In this document: positions 57,018 to 64,000 of the stretch, one piece after another
How the letters are laid out: every line of letters begins with the position of its first letter
Position numbering within the stretch: position 1 is the stretch's first letter
Assembly: GCA_902529805.1 (NCBI GenBank)
Contig: CABZXU010000006.1
Location: 18,243 to 82,242, forward strand
DNA: 64,000 nt
Source of the DNA: an uncultured Marinoscillum sp.
GTDB lineage: Bacteria > Bacteroidota > Bacteroidia > Cytophagales > MED-G16
Reading direction: 5' to 3'
Translations under genes and position numbers: made by a program
Notes under the pieces: generated by a model
What the model was told of the DNA's origin: nothing
The model's database searches: none
What the model saw: the letters and a program-made list of their open reading frames with translations, nothing else

Positions 57018-58342
57018 TCTGCTCCATGAGTAAGTCTTTTCAATGGCTTTAGAAGTATGATTACCAAAAATCCAAAAACTGTACAAAAAACTGCTATTCC
57101 TGTGAAAATTTGGAATTCTCCAGCAGTTTGTGCCCATTCACCTAAATAAGCAGCAAGTTTATTTCCAAACCCAGTACATGCAAAGTAAGTTCCCATCATA
57201 ATAGATGCATATTTTAAAGGAGCAAGTTTAGTAATTAAAGCCATCGCAGTAGGAGATGTGCATAATTCTCCAAGTGTATGAAAAAGATATGCTAGAACTA
57301 ACCAATACATAGCACTAGATCCATTTTCTTTAAATTCGATAGAGGCTGCACTCATGAAAAAAAATCCAAAAGCCATAATGATAACACCAACAGCCATTTG
57401 AAATAGTAGTGCTGATTCTTTTCCTAATGATTTCCACCAAGACCAAAATTTTCCTACGGCTACAGCAAACAAAACAATAAAACCAGCATTTAAAGATTGA
57501 AACCATGTTGCAGGAACTTCAAAATTTATACTTTCAACAAATCTATTTGTTTTTTCAAAAGCATAAATATTCATAAGTCCCCCTGCTTGCTCAAAAGCTC
57601 CCCAAAATACTATTACTATTAAAAATGATAATAATAAAACAAGAACTCTATCTTTTTCAATTTTAGTAAGAGGTTTGTTCATCAAATCTTTTTCAGGATT
57701 ATCATTTTTGCCAATAAATTCCCCAACTCCTTTGAGATATTTTTGTCCCCACATAAATACTAATTGACCTAGTAGCATTCCAATTCCAGCTAATCCAAAT
57801 CCATAGTGCCATCCATAAACTTCACCAATTCCACCAATAATTAGTGCAGAAAAGAATGCTCCAATATTAATTCCCATATAAAATATTTTGAATCCTATAT
57901 CTCTTCTATCATCATCATTATCATAAAGTCCACCAACCATAGTTGAAATATTTGGTTTTAAACCACCAACTCCTAATATTATAAAACCTAAACCAGCGTA
58001 AAAAGCAGTGAGATTATCAATGGCAAGAATACTATGGCCTAAAACTAAAAGAAGACCACCTATCATTACTGTCTTTTTTTGACCTAAATATCTATCAGCA
58101 ATTATTCCTCCAGGAATACCAGCAACATATACTAACATTGTATACCAACCGTAAAGATATAGAGCATCTTCATTTGACCACCCATACCCTGGATTATCAC
58201 TATTTACCTCAGATATGAGAAAAAGAACTAGCAATGCTCTCATACCATAATATGAAAATCTTTCCCATAACTCAGTAAAAAACAATATATATAATCCATA
58301 TGGATGACCAAATAATGTTTTTTCTTTGTTTAGATTATTCAT
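57014..58342 (-). CDS. POT/PTR-family proton-dependent oligopeptide transporter
   Basis: A 442-aa MFS protein with about 12 TM helices. The POT signature ELWERFSYYGMRALLVLFL carries the ExxERFxYY proton-coupling motif, followed by GGIIADRYLGQKKTVMIGG and FKIFYMGINIGAFFSALIIG. It imports di- and tripeptides with protons. Some members are longer; this one matches the compact Bacteroidota form with an extra loop (FENTNRFVESINFEVPATWF-like). It is divergent from the acyl-CoA dehydrogenase gene. Confidence 0.95.
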   Translation of the reverse strand: MNNLNKEKTLFGHPYGLYILFFTELWERFSYYGMRALLVLFLISEVNSDNPGYGWSNEDALYLYGWYTMLVYVAGIPGGIIADRYLGQKKTVMIGGLLLVLGHSILAIDNLTAFYAGLGFIILGVGGLKPNISTMVGGLYDNDDDRRDIGFKIFYMGINIGAFFSALIIGGIGEVYGWHYGFGLAGIGMLLGQLVFMWGQKYLKGVGEFIGKNDNPEKDLMNKPLTKIEKDRVLVLLLSFLIVIVFWGAFEQAGGLMNIYAFEKTNRFVESINFEVPATWFQSLNAGFIVLFAVAVGKFWSWWKSLGKESALLFQMAVGVIIMAFGFFFMSAASIEFKENGSSAMYWLVLAYLFHTLGELCTSPTAMALITKLAPLKYASIMMGTYFACTGFGNKLAAYLGEWAQTAGEFQIFTGIAVFCTVFGFLVIILLKPLKRLTHGAD

Positions 58343-58420
58343 AATGAATTAGATTATGATAGTAATATAATTAATCAATATAAAATTATTAAATTTAATT
58401 TTAGATAAATTTTTCTTCAA

Positions 58421-59614
58421 ATGAATCATAAAGAGTTAGTTAAATTAAAAAAAGATATTCAATCTTTTCTTATTCATGAAGTTTACCCCTTAGAAAAAAA
58501 AGTATTAACTGAAGGTTATAATAAGTCTCTGGAAATGATAGAAAAAAAGAGAGATAAAGTGAAATCTTTAGGGTATTGGATTCCACAAATTTCAAAAAAA
58601 TATGGTGGCATGGGATTGAGTTTAATTGAATTTTCTGAAATAAGTTCTATTCTTGGTTCTAGTCCAATTGGATTGTATCTATTTAATTGTCAAGCACCTG
58701 ATGCTGGAAATATGGAAATTTTGATTGAATATGGGACTAATTATCAAAAAGATAAATTTTTAAAACCTTTGCTTGATGGGAAAATTAGATCTTGTTTTTC
58801 AATGACAGAACCTAATCATGCTGGATCAAATCCAGTTTTCATGAGTACTACTGCAATTAAAAAAAATGATTCTTACATAATAAATGGTAGAAAATGGTAT
58901 ACATCTTCTGCTGAGGGATCTTCCTTTGCTATAGTCATGGCAATCTCAAATCCTAATGAAAAAAATAAATATTTAACTGCAAGTCAAATTATTGTACCCA
59001 CAGACTCAAAAGGATTTAAATTAATAAGAAAAATTCCAGTTATGGGGGAGGAAGGAGAAGGATATTTTAGTCATTCTGAAATCAATTATAATGATGTTTT
59101 AGTACCAAAAGAAAATTTACTAGGAAAAGAAGGTTCTGGATTTAAAATAGCACAATCTAGACTTGGTCCTGGAAGAATTCATCATTGTATGAGGTGGATT
59201 GGCATATGCGAGCGGTCTTTTGATATGATGTGTAAAAGAGCTGCGTCAAGAGAATTGTCACCCGGTAAATTTTTAGGAGAAAAACAATTAATTCATAAAA
59301 TGATAGCTGAAAGAAGGGTAGAAATTAATGCTGCGAAGTTGTTAGTTATGGATGTTGGAAGAAAAATTGAAAAGGAAGGATCCAAAGAATCAAGGTTTGA
59401 TATTTCTATGATCAAATTCTATTGTGCTAATATTTTGAAAAGAGTAATTGATGATGCTATTCAAATTCATGGAGGTTTAGGAATGAGTGATGATATTATA
59501 TTATCTCACTTTTATAGACATGAGCGTGCAGCAAGAATTTATGATGGTGCTGATGAGGTTCACATTACAAATGTTGCTAAGGGTATTCTATCTAAATATG
59601 GATTAAAAATTTAA
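58421..59614 (+). CDS. Acyl-CoA dehydrogenase (ACAD10/11-type)
   Basis: A 397-aa FAD enzyme. The N-terminal helical domain is followed by CFSMTEPNHAGSNP (FAD/substrate loop), INGRKWYTSSA, and the C-terminal SRLGPGRIHHCMRWIG, then IQIHGGLGMSDD and RIYDGADEVHITNVAKGILSKYG. The LGPGRIHHCMRWIG and YDGADEVH motifs are those of the ACAD10/11 and LvaC group, whose members act on long-chain or 4-hydroxyacyl-CoAs. The next gene, 5 nt downstream, encodes the cognate-type kinase. Confidence 0.92.
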   Translation: MNHKELVKLKKDIQSFLIHEVYPLEKKVLTEGYNKSLEMIEKKRDKVKSLGYWIPQISKKYGGMGLSLIEFSEISSILGSSPIGLYLFNCQAPDAGNMEILIEYGTNYQKDKFLKPLLDGKIRSCFSMTEPNHAGSNPVFMSTTAIKKNDSYIINGRKWYTSSAEGSSFAIVMAISNPNEKNKYLTASQIIVPTDSKGFKLIRKIPVMGEEGEGYFSHSEINYNDVLVPKENLLGKEGSGFKIAQSRLGPGRIHHCMRWIGICERSFDMMCKRAASRELSPGKFLGEKQLIHKMIAERRVEINAAKLLVMDVGRKIEKEGSKESRFDISMIKFYCANILKRVIDDAIQIHGGLGMSDDIILSHFYRHERAARIYDGADEVHITNVAKGILSKYGLKI

Positions 59615-59619
59615 TATTT

Positions 59620-60693
59620 ATGCTTGAATTAGATGCTCCAGAAGAAGTAAGAAAGGAGGAAGCGATTGATATTAAAAAAATATCTAGTATTTTAAATAAA
59701 AATTTAGGTTTTTCCTCAAAAAAGCTTATCGTAAAACAATATAGAAAAGGTTTTTCTAATCTTACTTATAATATTTCTTGGAATAATAATGAGTTTATTT
59801 TAAGAAGACCACCTTTGGGTAAAGTAACTAAGGGTGGACATGATATGCAAAGAGAGTATGAGATTTTATCAAAACTATCAAAGCATTATGATAAGGTTCC
59901 TAAAACATATTTATATTTTAATGATAAAAAGTTTTTAGAATATGATTTCTATTTAATGGAAAAACTTGAAGGAATTATTTTAAGATCAAATACCCCAAAT
60001 GAATTAATGCCAGACAAAAGCTCAATGGAAAATGTTTCAAAAATATTTATCAAGACCTTATCTTCTCTTCATAAATTGGATTATAAAAAATTAGGTTTAG
60101 AAAATTTTAAAAAAGGAAATGGATATTCATCGAGACAGATTTTTGGTTGGTCAAAAAGGTATTTACAATCAAAAACAAATGAAATCAAAGAAATGGATTT
60201 CATTATAAATTGGCTTTCAAAAAACCAAAAATCTAAAGAAAAATTTTCTTTGATTCATAATGACTATAAATATGATAATATTGTTTTAAATAAAGATTAT
60301 TCTAAAATTTTAGGTATTCTTGATTGGGAAATGGCTACAATAGGTAATCCGATGTTTGATCTTGGAACAACTTTAGGTTATTGGGTTCAGAGTAATGATC
60401 ATCCACTTTTAAAAAAAATATCATTAAGTCCGACAACTACTATAGGAAACTTTTCTCGAATGGAAATTGTAAATTTTTATGAAAAATATTCTCAAATTGA
60501 AGTTAAAGACCCTGTTTATTATTATGTTTTTGGATTATTCAAGATATCTGTAATTGTTCAACAAATTTATTTTAGATACAAAAGTGGTTATTCAAAAGAT
60601 ATGAGATTTTCAAAATTAATTGAAGTTGTTAGAACATGTTCTATAGTTGCTTATCAGGCTATTAAAAAAAATAAAATTGATGACCTTTTTTGA
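59620..60693 (+). CDS. APH-type phosphotransferase (ACAD10/11 kinase-like)
   Basis: A 357-aa aminoglycoside-phosphotransferase-fold kinase. VKQYRKGFSNLTYNISWNNNEFILRRPP is the nucleotide-binding lobe, FSLIHNDYKYDNIVL contains the catalytic Asp (Brenner motif), and ILDWEMATIGNPMFDLGTTLGYWVQ has the metal Asp. The family includes the N-terminal kinase of animal ACAD10/11 and LvaA, which phosphorylate the 4-hydroxyl of 4-hydroxyacyl-CoA before the dehydrogenase removes it. It is separated from that dehydrogenase by 5 nt. The MscS gene follows after 45 nt. Confidence 0.92.
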   Translation: MLELDAPEEVRKEEAIDIKKISSILNKNLGFSSKKLIVKQYRKGFSNLTYNISWNNNEFILRRPPLGKVTKGGHDMQREYEILSKLSKHYDKVPKTYLYFNDKKFLEYDFYLMEKLEGIILRSNTPNELMPDKSSMENVSKIFIKTLSSLHKLDYKKLGLENFKKGNGYSSRQIFGWSKRYLQSKTNEIKEMDFIINWLSKNQKSKEKFSLIHNDYKYDNIVLNKDYSKILGILDWEMATIGNPMFDLGTTLGYWVQSNDHPLLKKISLSPTTTIGNFSRMEIVNFYEKYSQIEVKDPVYYYVFGLFKISVIVQQIYFRYKSGYSKDMRFSKLIEVVRTCSIVAYQAIKKNKIDDLF

Positions 60694-60738
60694 TTTTTAA
60701 TTTTTTTGATTAATAATTATTAAATTCGCTAAAATATT

Positions 60739-61620
60739 ATGGACTTTTTTTTAGAAATTTTTACTCAATTTCAGACCACAATTTCTGATATTCTTCAAAT
60801 TTTCAATAAACCAATATTTAAAATAGGAGAATCTGAAATTAATATTGGTACAATTATCATATTCTTTCTTAGTTTTTATATATTAATTTTTTCTTCAAAA
60901 AAAATTAGAAATCTTCTTCTATTTAAAATTTTAGCAAAATCTAATCTTAAAAAAACATTTAGAGAAACTATTGCTAATTCTGTTAGGGTTTTCATTTTAT
61001 TAATTGGTACAATAATTATTATTCAAGCTATTGGAATTGATTTAAGTGCCTTAAGCTTATTAGCTGGTGCTCTTGGTGTTGGTATAGGTTTTGGTTTTCA
61101 AAAGGTTACTGATAATTTAATTAGCGGGTTAACTATTTTAATTGAAGAACCTGTTAAAGTAGGGGATAGAGTAGAAGTAGGTGAGGTTACTGGTGATATA
61201 GTAAATATTTCTTTAAGATCAACAACTGTAGTTACAAATGATAATATTACTATAATAGTACCTAATTCTGAGTTTATTTCAACTAAAGTTATTAATTGGA
61301 GTCATAATAGTAGAGTTGTTAGATTCAGATATCCAATTGGAGTAAGCTATGGTGAGGATCCAGAAAAGATTAGAGCTTTGTTGTTAGAAGTTGCAGATGA
61401 AAATCCTAATGTACATAAAGAGCCAAAATCTAAAGTGTTTTTTGAAGGATTTGGTGATAGTGCATTAAATTTTAGTTTAGGTATTTGGACTTCTTCACAT
61501 GTAGATAAACCTGAAGTTATTAAAAGTGAAATATATTTTGCTGTTTTTAATAAATTTAAAAAGAATAATGTATCCATACCTTTTCCTCAAAGAGATGTGC
61601 ATATTAAATCAAAAGAATAA
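60739..61620 (+). CDS. MscS-family small-conductance mechanosensitive channel
   Basis: A 293-aa channel. Three predicted TM helices precede the pore helix LAGALGVGIGFGFQKVTDNLISGLTILIEEPVKVGDRVEV, where the Gly/Ala-rich TM3a lines the pore and the beta domain begins. IVPNSEFISTKVINWS and YGEDPEKIRALL follow in the cytoplasmic cage. It releases osmolytes during hypo-osmotic shock. The DinB-like gene starts on the last base of its stop (TAATG). Confidence 0.95.
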   Translation: MDFFLEIFTQFQTTISDILQIFNKPIFKIGESEINIGTIIIFFLSFYILIFSSKKIRNLLLFKILAKSNLKKTFRETIANSVRVFILLIGTIIIIQAIGIDLSALSLLAGALGVGIGFGFQKVTDNLISGLTILIEEPVKVGDRVEVGEVTGDIVNISLRSTTVVTNDNITIIVPNSEFISTKVINWSHNSRVVRFRYPIGVSYGEDPEKIRALLLEVADENPNVHKEPKSKVFFEGFGDSALNFSLGIWTSSHVDKPEVIKSEIYFAVFNKFKKNNVSIPFPQRDVHIKSKE

Positions 61621-62192
61621 TGTATCTATTATTTTATTTATTTTTATATTTTATAAACTTCAACATGTATTCACAAGAAAAAAACTACTTCTATGAAATA
61701 AAAAAATTTCATGAAAACTATTCTAAAAAGGCAATAGTCTCAAGATTTGTTCATAGCGTTGGTTTCAGATATTATTGGGCTACTCAAGGATTAAGGAGTG
61801 AAGATTTAAATTTTAAACCTTCTGATTCAGGTATTAATACAAGAGAAACTTTAGAACATATATATGGGTTATCTATTATGATTCATAATGGATTTCATAA
61901 TAAAGAGATAAAACGATCAAGATCTTATCCAGATCTATCTTATGATGAGTTAAGAAAAGGAACACTTGATTTTTTGGAAAATACTGTAATTCTTCTTGAG
62001 GATTATTCTGACGATGATTTTGAAAATTCTAAAGTTATTTTTGGAGAACAGAAATATGATATTTTTAATCTATTTCACGGACCTATATCAGATGCTTTAT
62101 ATCATATTGGTCAAGTAGTTTCATACAGAAGATCATCTGGTAATCCTATTCCTAAAGGCGTTAATCATTTTATGGGCATTAAAATGGATTAA
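61620..62192 (+). CDS. DinB-like domain protein with signal peptide
   Basis: A 190-aa protein. A hydrophobic N-terminus (LLFYLFLYFINFNMYSQ) looks like a signal peptide, followed by a DinB-like four-helix bundle: SRFVHSVGFRYYWATQGL, RETLEHIYGLSIMIHNGFH (His ligand), and DALYHIGQVVSYRRSSGNPIPKG (second His pair and the family C-terminal motif). The metal triad appears intact. The exported location is unusual for DinB proteins, which are mostly cytoplasmic. Its TAA stop merges with the left tRNA-end-like repeat. Confidence 0.82.
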   Translation: MYLLFYLFLYFINFNMYSQEKNYFYEIKKFHENYSKKAIVSRFVHSVGFRYYWATQGLRSEDLNFKPSDSGINTRETLEHIYGLSIMIHNGFHNKEIKRSRSYPDLSYDELRKGTLDFLENTVILLEDYSDDDFENSKVIFGEQKYDIFNLFHGPISDALYHIGQVVSYRRSSGNPIPKGVNHFMGIKMD

Positions 62193-62209
62193 GTGGGCCC
62201 ACCAGGACT
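62191..62209. repeat. Left tRNA-3'-end-like direct repeat (possible att site)
   Basis: AAGTGGGCCCACCAGGACT. Read on the minus strand it is AGTCCTGGTGGGCCCACTT, i.e. the last part of a T-arm, a TGGGCCC acceptor strand and discriminator A, like the 3' end of a GGGCCCA-type tRNA. The same 19-mer with one mismatch recurs at 63657 in the same orientation. It overlaps the DinB-like stop codon. Confidence 0.5.
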
Positions 62210-62226
62210 ATCACACACATTAGTAC

Positions 62227-62252
62227 TGCATAATGTACGATTGTACATTGCA
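62227..62252. other. Hairpin between two convergent genes
   Basis: AATGTAC and GTACATT pair around a 4-nt GATT loop, flanked by TGCA on both sides with a 2-nt bulge. It is not followed by a T tract, so it is not a typical terminator. It lies just inside the left att-like repeat. Confidence 0.45.
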
Positions 62253-62295
62253 ACTTTTAGTCAGTTCTCATCTCAAATTTCTCTACCTTATGGAG

Positions 62296-63054
62296 TTAAT
62301 TTATTATTTTAAACTCATTTCCACAACTAGTACAGAATTTTATTGAATATTTTGATTTTTTTCTTCCACAATTACCACAAAAAAGATTTTTATCATCTTT
62401 TTTTTCTGAACTATTATCAGTTTTTGACTTTTTTATCTGACTTGTTATTGGATTAAATATTTCTTCGACTGATTCTTTACCCCTTATACCTCTAAAAAAT
62501 CTTGCAATTGGGGTATTATATATCGTGTCTTTAATTGACCAATTTTTTAATTTTTCATTAGTTTTCTTATCATAATTTTCATTATTAGATTTTTCAAAAC
62601 CGACACTGACTGCAGACTTAAAAATAAATATAAGACCTAAAAAGAGGAAAGTTAATAACCAAGGCGGTAAATTTTTAGCATCACTAAAAAGAATAAATAT
62701 ACCAAATCCAATTACTATAAAAGGGCCAGTCCACCTTACAACATCATGAAGAAATTGTTCTTCCTTATTTATCATTATTCTTCTTTCACCAGAGAATAAA
62801 TTAACAATAGGTGAAAGTATAGGTTTAATAGACTCTATAATATCATTGAGAAATTTATTATGAAATAATTTAGTAATAGTTTTCTTAATTGACTGAATGT
62901 CATTAACATACTTCCATCCGTAATACATAGAAATTAAAGATAAAATCACTGCTAATTCCACAGAAGAAAACATCAAATATCCAATTACCCATGATGGGAT
63001 TGTGAAAAATATTAGGGATTGAATCTTAAAAAGTAATAAAAAAAAATTTTTCAT
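62296..63054 (-). CDS. Membrane protein with C-terminal zinc ribbon
   Basis: 252 aa from the ATG at 63054 (the track uses a TTG inside a -7 box). Hydrophobic segments at about 3-25, 28-46, 110-130 and 135-155 put a basic loop (FHNKFLNDIIESIKPILSPIVNLFSGERR) between TM pairs. The cytoplasmic C-terminus holds a treble-clef/zinc-ribbon motif, LFCGNCGRKKSKYSIKFCTSCGNEF (CxxC...CxxC). No family name is recognised. It is divergent from the HNH gene and convergent with the DinB-like gene, within the tRNA-repeat-bounded segment. Confidence 0.7.
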   Translation of the reverse strand: MKNFFLLLFKIQSLIFFTIPSWVIGYLMFSSVELAVILSLISMYYGWKYVNDIQSIKKTITKLFHNKFLNDIIESIKPILSPIVNLFSGERRIMINKEEQFLHDVVRWTGPFIVIGFGIFILFSDAKNLPPWLLTFLFLGLIFIFKSAVSVGFEKSNNENYDKKTNEKLKNWSIKDTIYNTPIARFFRGIRGKESVEEIFNPITSQIKKSKTDNSSEKKDDKNLFCGNCGRKKSKYSIKFCTSCGNEFKIIN

Positions 63055-63060
63055 TATCAA

Positions 63061-63089
63061 CAAATTTAAACATTTAATAATATTTCAAA
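63061..63089 (-). promoter_or_regulatory. Candidate promoter of the zinc-ribbon membrane protein
   Basis: On the minus strand TTTG (63089-63086), a 17-nt spacer and TAAATTTG (63068-63061). The ATG follows after 6 nt, implying a very short or absent leader. Confidence 0.5.
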
Positions 63090-63134
63090 ATCTCTCCACT
63101 TTTGAATTTTTCTTGGATAGTTGTAGGTTTGGTT

Positions 63135-63440
63135 ATGGACAACATAGTTTTAATGTATATAGGTATCGGCTTAATAACGATATTAAGTGTCTATTGGAAC
63201 ATTAGAACAAGAGAGAAAAACAGAATAGCAAGAAGAGATTATTATAGAGAATACTTAAAATCAAATGACTGGAAAAAGAAAAGATATGTTGTTTTAAAAA
63301 GGGATAACTGGAAATGCAGATATTGTGGGAAAAAAGCAACTCAAGTACACCATCTAAAATATGCTAAATATCAGATTGGCAAAGAGCCAATTAAATGGTT
63401 AGTATCAGTTTGTGAGCCTTGTCATAAATCTAAACATTAA
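63135..63440 (+). CDS. Membrane-anchored HNH endonuclease-like protein
   Basis: 101 aa from the ATG at 63135 (the track's TTG start at 63102 adds 11 residues and is less likely). A single N-terminal TM (about 4-21, VLMYIGIGLITILSVYW) is followed by a basic linker and an HNH domain typical of Bacteroidota: YLKSNDWKKKRYVVLKRDNWKCRYCGKKATQVHHLKYA, then LVSVCEPCHKSKH. The zinc cysteines (CxxC x2) and the catalytic His-His are intact. Membrane anchoring is unusual for HNH nucleases and could mean acting on DNA entering the cell; that is inference. Confidence 0.8.
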   Translation: MDNIVLMYIGIGLITILSVYWNIRTREKNRIARRDYYREYLKSNDWKKKRYVVLKRDNWKCRYCGKKATQVHHLKYAKYQIGKEPIKWLVSVCEPCHKSKH

Positions 63441-63656
63441 ACAAAAAACCGACTAATTTTCCTTTACTGTCGTAAATTTAAATGTTCAGTTTACTCTAAA
63501 TGAGTTTAAAAAGCATGTGATACAAAATATTTCAAAAAACCTTATTTCTGAAGGTTAAGTATTCATTTTAGGAATTGTTAATAGAATGGTAACACTTATT
63601 GATTTTATATCAAAATTGACACCATCGTGCATCCTCAGAGTCGGGATGAGGGGTAA

Positions 63657-63675
63657 AAGTGGGCCCACCAGGGCT
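63657..63675. repeat. Right tRNA-3'-end-like direct repeat (possible att site)
   Basis: AAGTGGGCCCACCAGGGCT, one mismatch from 62191-62209. The following TAAACC extends the similarity to a tRNA T-loop on the minus strand (GGTTTAAGCCCTGG then TGGGCCC-A). The two copies are 1466 bp apart in direct orientation and bracket the zinc-ribbon and HNH genes. Confidence 0.5.
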
Positions 63676-63801
63676 TAAACCTTCACTTGTTCATAATATT
63701 GAACCAATGTTCATTTTAACTACTTATTAATCTCAAAATTCAATTTACAAATTATCATTAAATATGTACCCAGTATTTTTAATTTAATTTCCCTTTCTGG
63801 T

Positions 63802-63835
63802 TTTGAAGTTCAATTTCTAGTTATTACTACATTTG
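63802..63835 (+). promoter_or_regulatory. Candidate promoter of the DUF4379-like gene
   Basis: TTTG (63802-63805), a 22-nt spacer and TACATTTG (63828-63835), ending 3 nt before the ATG. The spacer is a little long. The mRNA would be leaderless if this is used. Confidence 0.4.
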
Positions 63836-63838
63836 TTT

Positions 63839-64000
63839 ATGAGAAAAAAAAGTCTTACGGAAACTCACCCCGAAATTGCTAAACAATGGCATCCTACCAA
63901 AAATAGAGATTTAACCCCTAGTAATTTTACGTATGGATCAGGAAAAAAATTCTGGTGGAAATGTGATAAAGGCGAAGATCATGAATGGATCAGCACCATT
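63839..64000 (+). CDS. DUF4379-type zinc-ribbon protein, N-terminal part (runs off the window)
   Basis: Not in the ORF track. The ATG at 63839 opens 54 codons to the window end: MRKKSLTETHPEIAKQWHPTKN, then DLTPSNFTYGSGKKFWWKC. This is the PF14311 (DUF4379) repeat: a Trp-His-Pro-Thr-Lys-Asn motif, then WWKC with the first zinc Cys and HEW of the second half. The repeat is usually in tandem, followed by a restriction-endonuclease-like domain, so a nuclease is likely. The downstream part is needed to confirm this. Confidence 0.75.
   Translation, partial: MRKKSLTETHPEIAKQWHPTKNRDLTPSNFTYGSGKKFWWKCDKGEDHEWISTI

Larger units (their letters stand above)
63441..63838. other. 398-bp intergenic stretch in the accessory region
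   Basis: No ORF of useful length is seen on either strand. It contains a small imperfect hairpin (CATCC...GGATG, about 63630-63648), then the right tRNA-end-like repeat at 63657-63675, and at its end the promoter-like element before the next gene. It reads as junction DNA between two insertions. Confidence 0.5.

Noticed and set aside
62191-62209. GTGGGCCCAC palindrome as an operator or restriction-type site only
   Set aside because: The similarity extends beyond the palindrome into T-arm-like sequence in both copies, favouring a tRNA-end origin, though the palindrome reading is not excluded.
63102-63134. Upstream TTG start of the HNH gene
   Set aside because: The ATG at 63135 begins a clean TM helix; the extra residues add nothing recognisable.

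Overview
The window is a gene-dense, very AT-rich stretch of a Bacteroidota chromosome, most likely a marine Flavobacteriia with a streamlined genome. The evidence is: promoter-like TAnnTTTG -7 boxes instead of sigma70 boxes, no Shine-Dalgarno pattern, a gliding/T9SS C-terminal (CHU_C) domain, about 14 signal-peptidase-II lipoproteins, GH97, DUF1343/NamZ, YfhO, YHYH and TonB-plug proteins, and standard use of TGA as stop. Genes commonly overlap by 1-11 nt (ATGA, TAATG), and convergent genes often share stop regions. There is no rRNA, CRISPR array or recognisable insertion sequence.

Layout. 1-5.8 kb (minus): CotH-like lipoprotein, GH3 glycosidase, NamZ-like exo-muramidase, fmt and the 5' end of folA. 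5.9-10.4 kb: LolE-like permease, polyprenol-phosphate glycosyltransferase, argS, glutathione peroxidase. 10.4-14.5 kb (minus): penicillin-acylase family protein, tRNA-Arg(TCG), sucC. 14.6-19 kb (plus): lolD-like ATPase, EamA exporter, a lipoprotein, and pncB-pncA for NAD salvage. 18.9-26.5 kb: gapA, tRNA-Glu(TTC), an ABM-like protein, an FGE-like/alpha-beta hydrolase fusion, a methyltransferase, GH32, a lipoprotein, YceI. 26.5-36.5 kb: TIGR02757, a Gly/Asp-tailed protein, DUF885 with cupin and SnoaL-like genes, DUF1080, galK, sulfatase, LOG family, PepSY-like lipoprotein, DUF4396. 36.5-46.2 kb: GH97, DUF1295, a YfhO-quinone oxidoreductase-TonB-plug operon, ffh, pdhB. 46.3-55.9 kb (minus): OmpA/TPR lipoprotein, hisS-CHU_C-ybaB-GT2 operon, and an OMP-YHYH-MORN-Sco1-phosphoesterase operon. 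55.9-62.2 kb: D-threonine aldolase-like enzyme, POT transporter, acyl-CoA dehydrogenase plus APH-type kinase, MscS channel, DinB-like protein.

The core genes (fmt, folA, argS, hisS, ffh, sucC, gapA, pdhB, pncAB, ybaB) are ordinary housekeeping. Interspersed carbohydrate genes (GH3, GH32, GH97, sulfatase, DUF1080, galK) suggest use of alpha-glucans, fructans and sulfated glycans. They are scattered and lack SusC/SusD, so this is not a canonical PUL.

The accessory part is the right end (62.19-64.0 kb). Two direct repeats resembling the 3' end of a tRNA bracket a divergent pair: a membrane zinc-ribbon protein and a small membrane-anchored HNH protein. They are followed by the 5' end of a gene with a DUF4379-type zinc-ribbon repeat. 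This looks like the left edge of a tRNA-associated island of nested insertions that runs out of the window, and it is the best candidate here for an undescribed (possibly defence-related) module. Its function is inference only.
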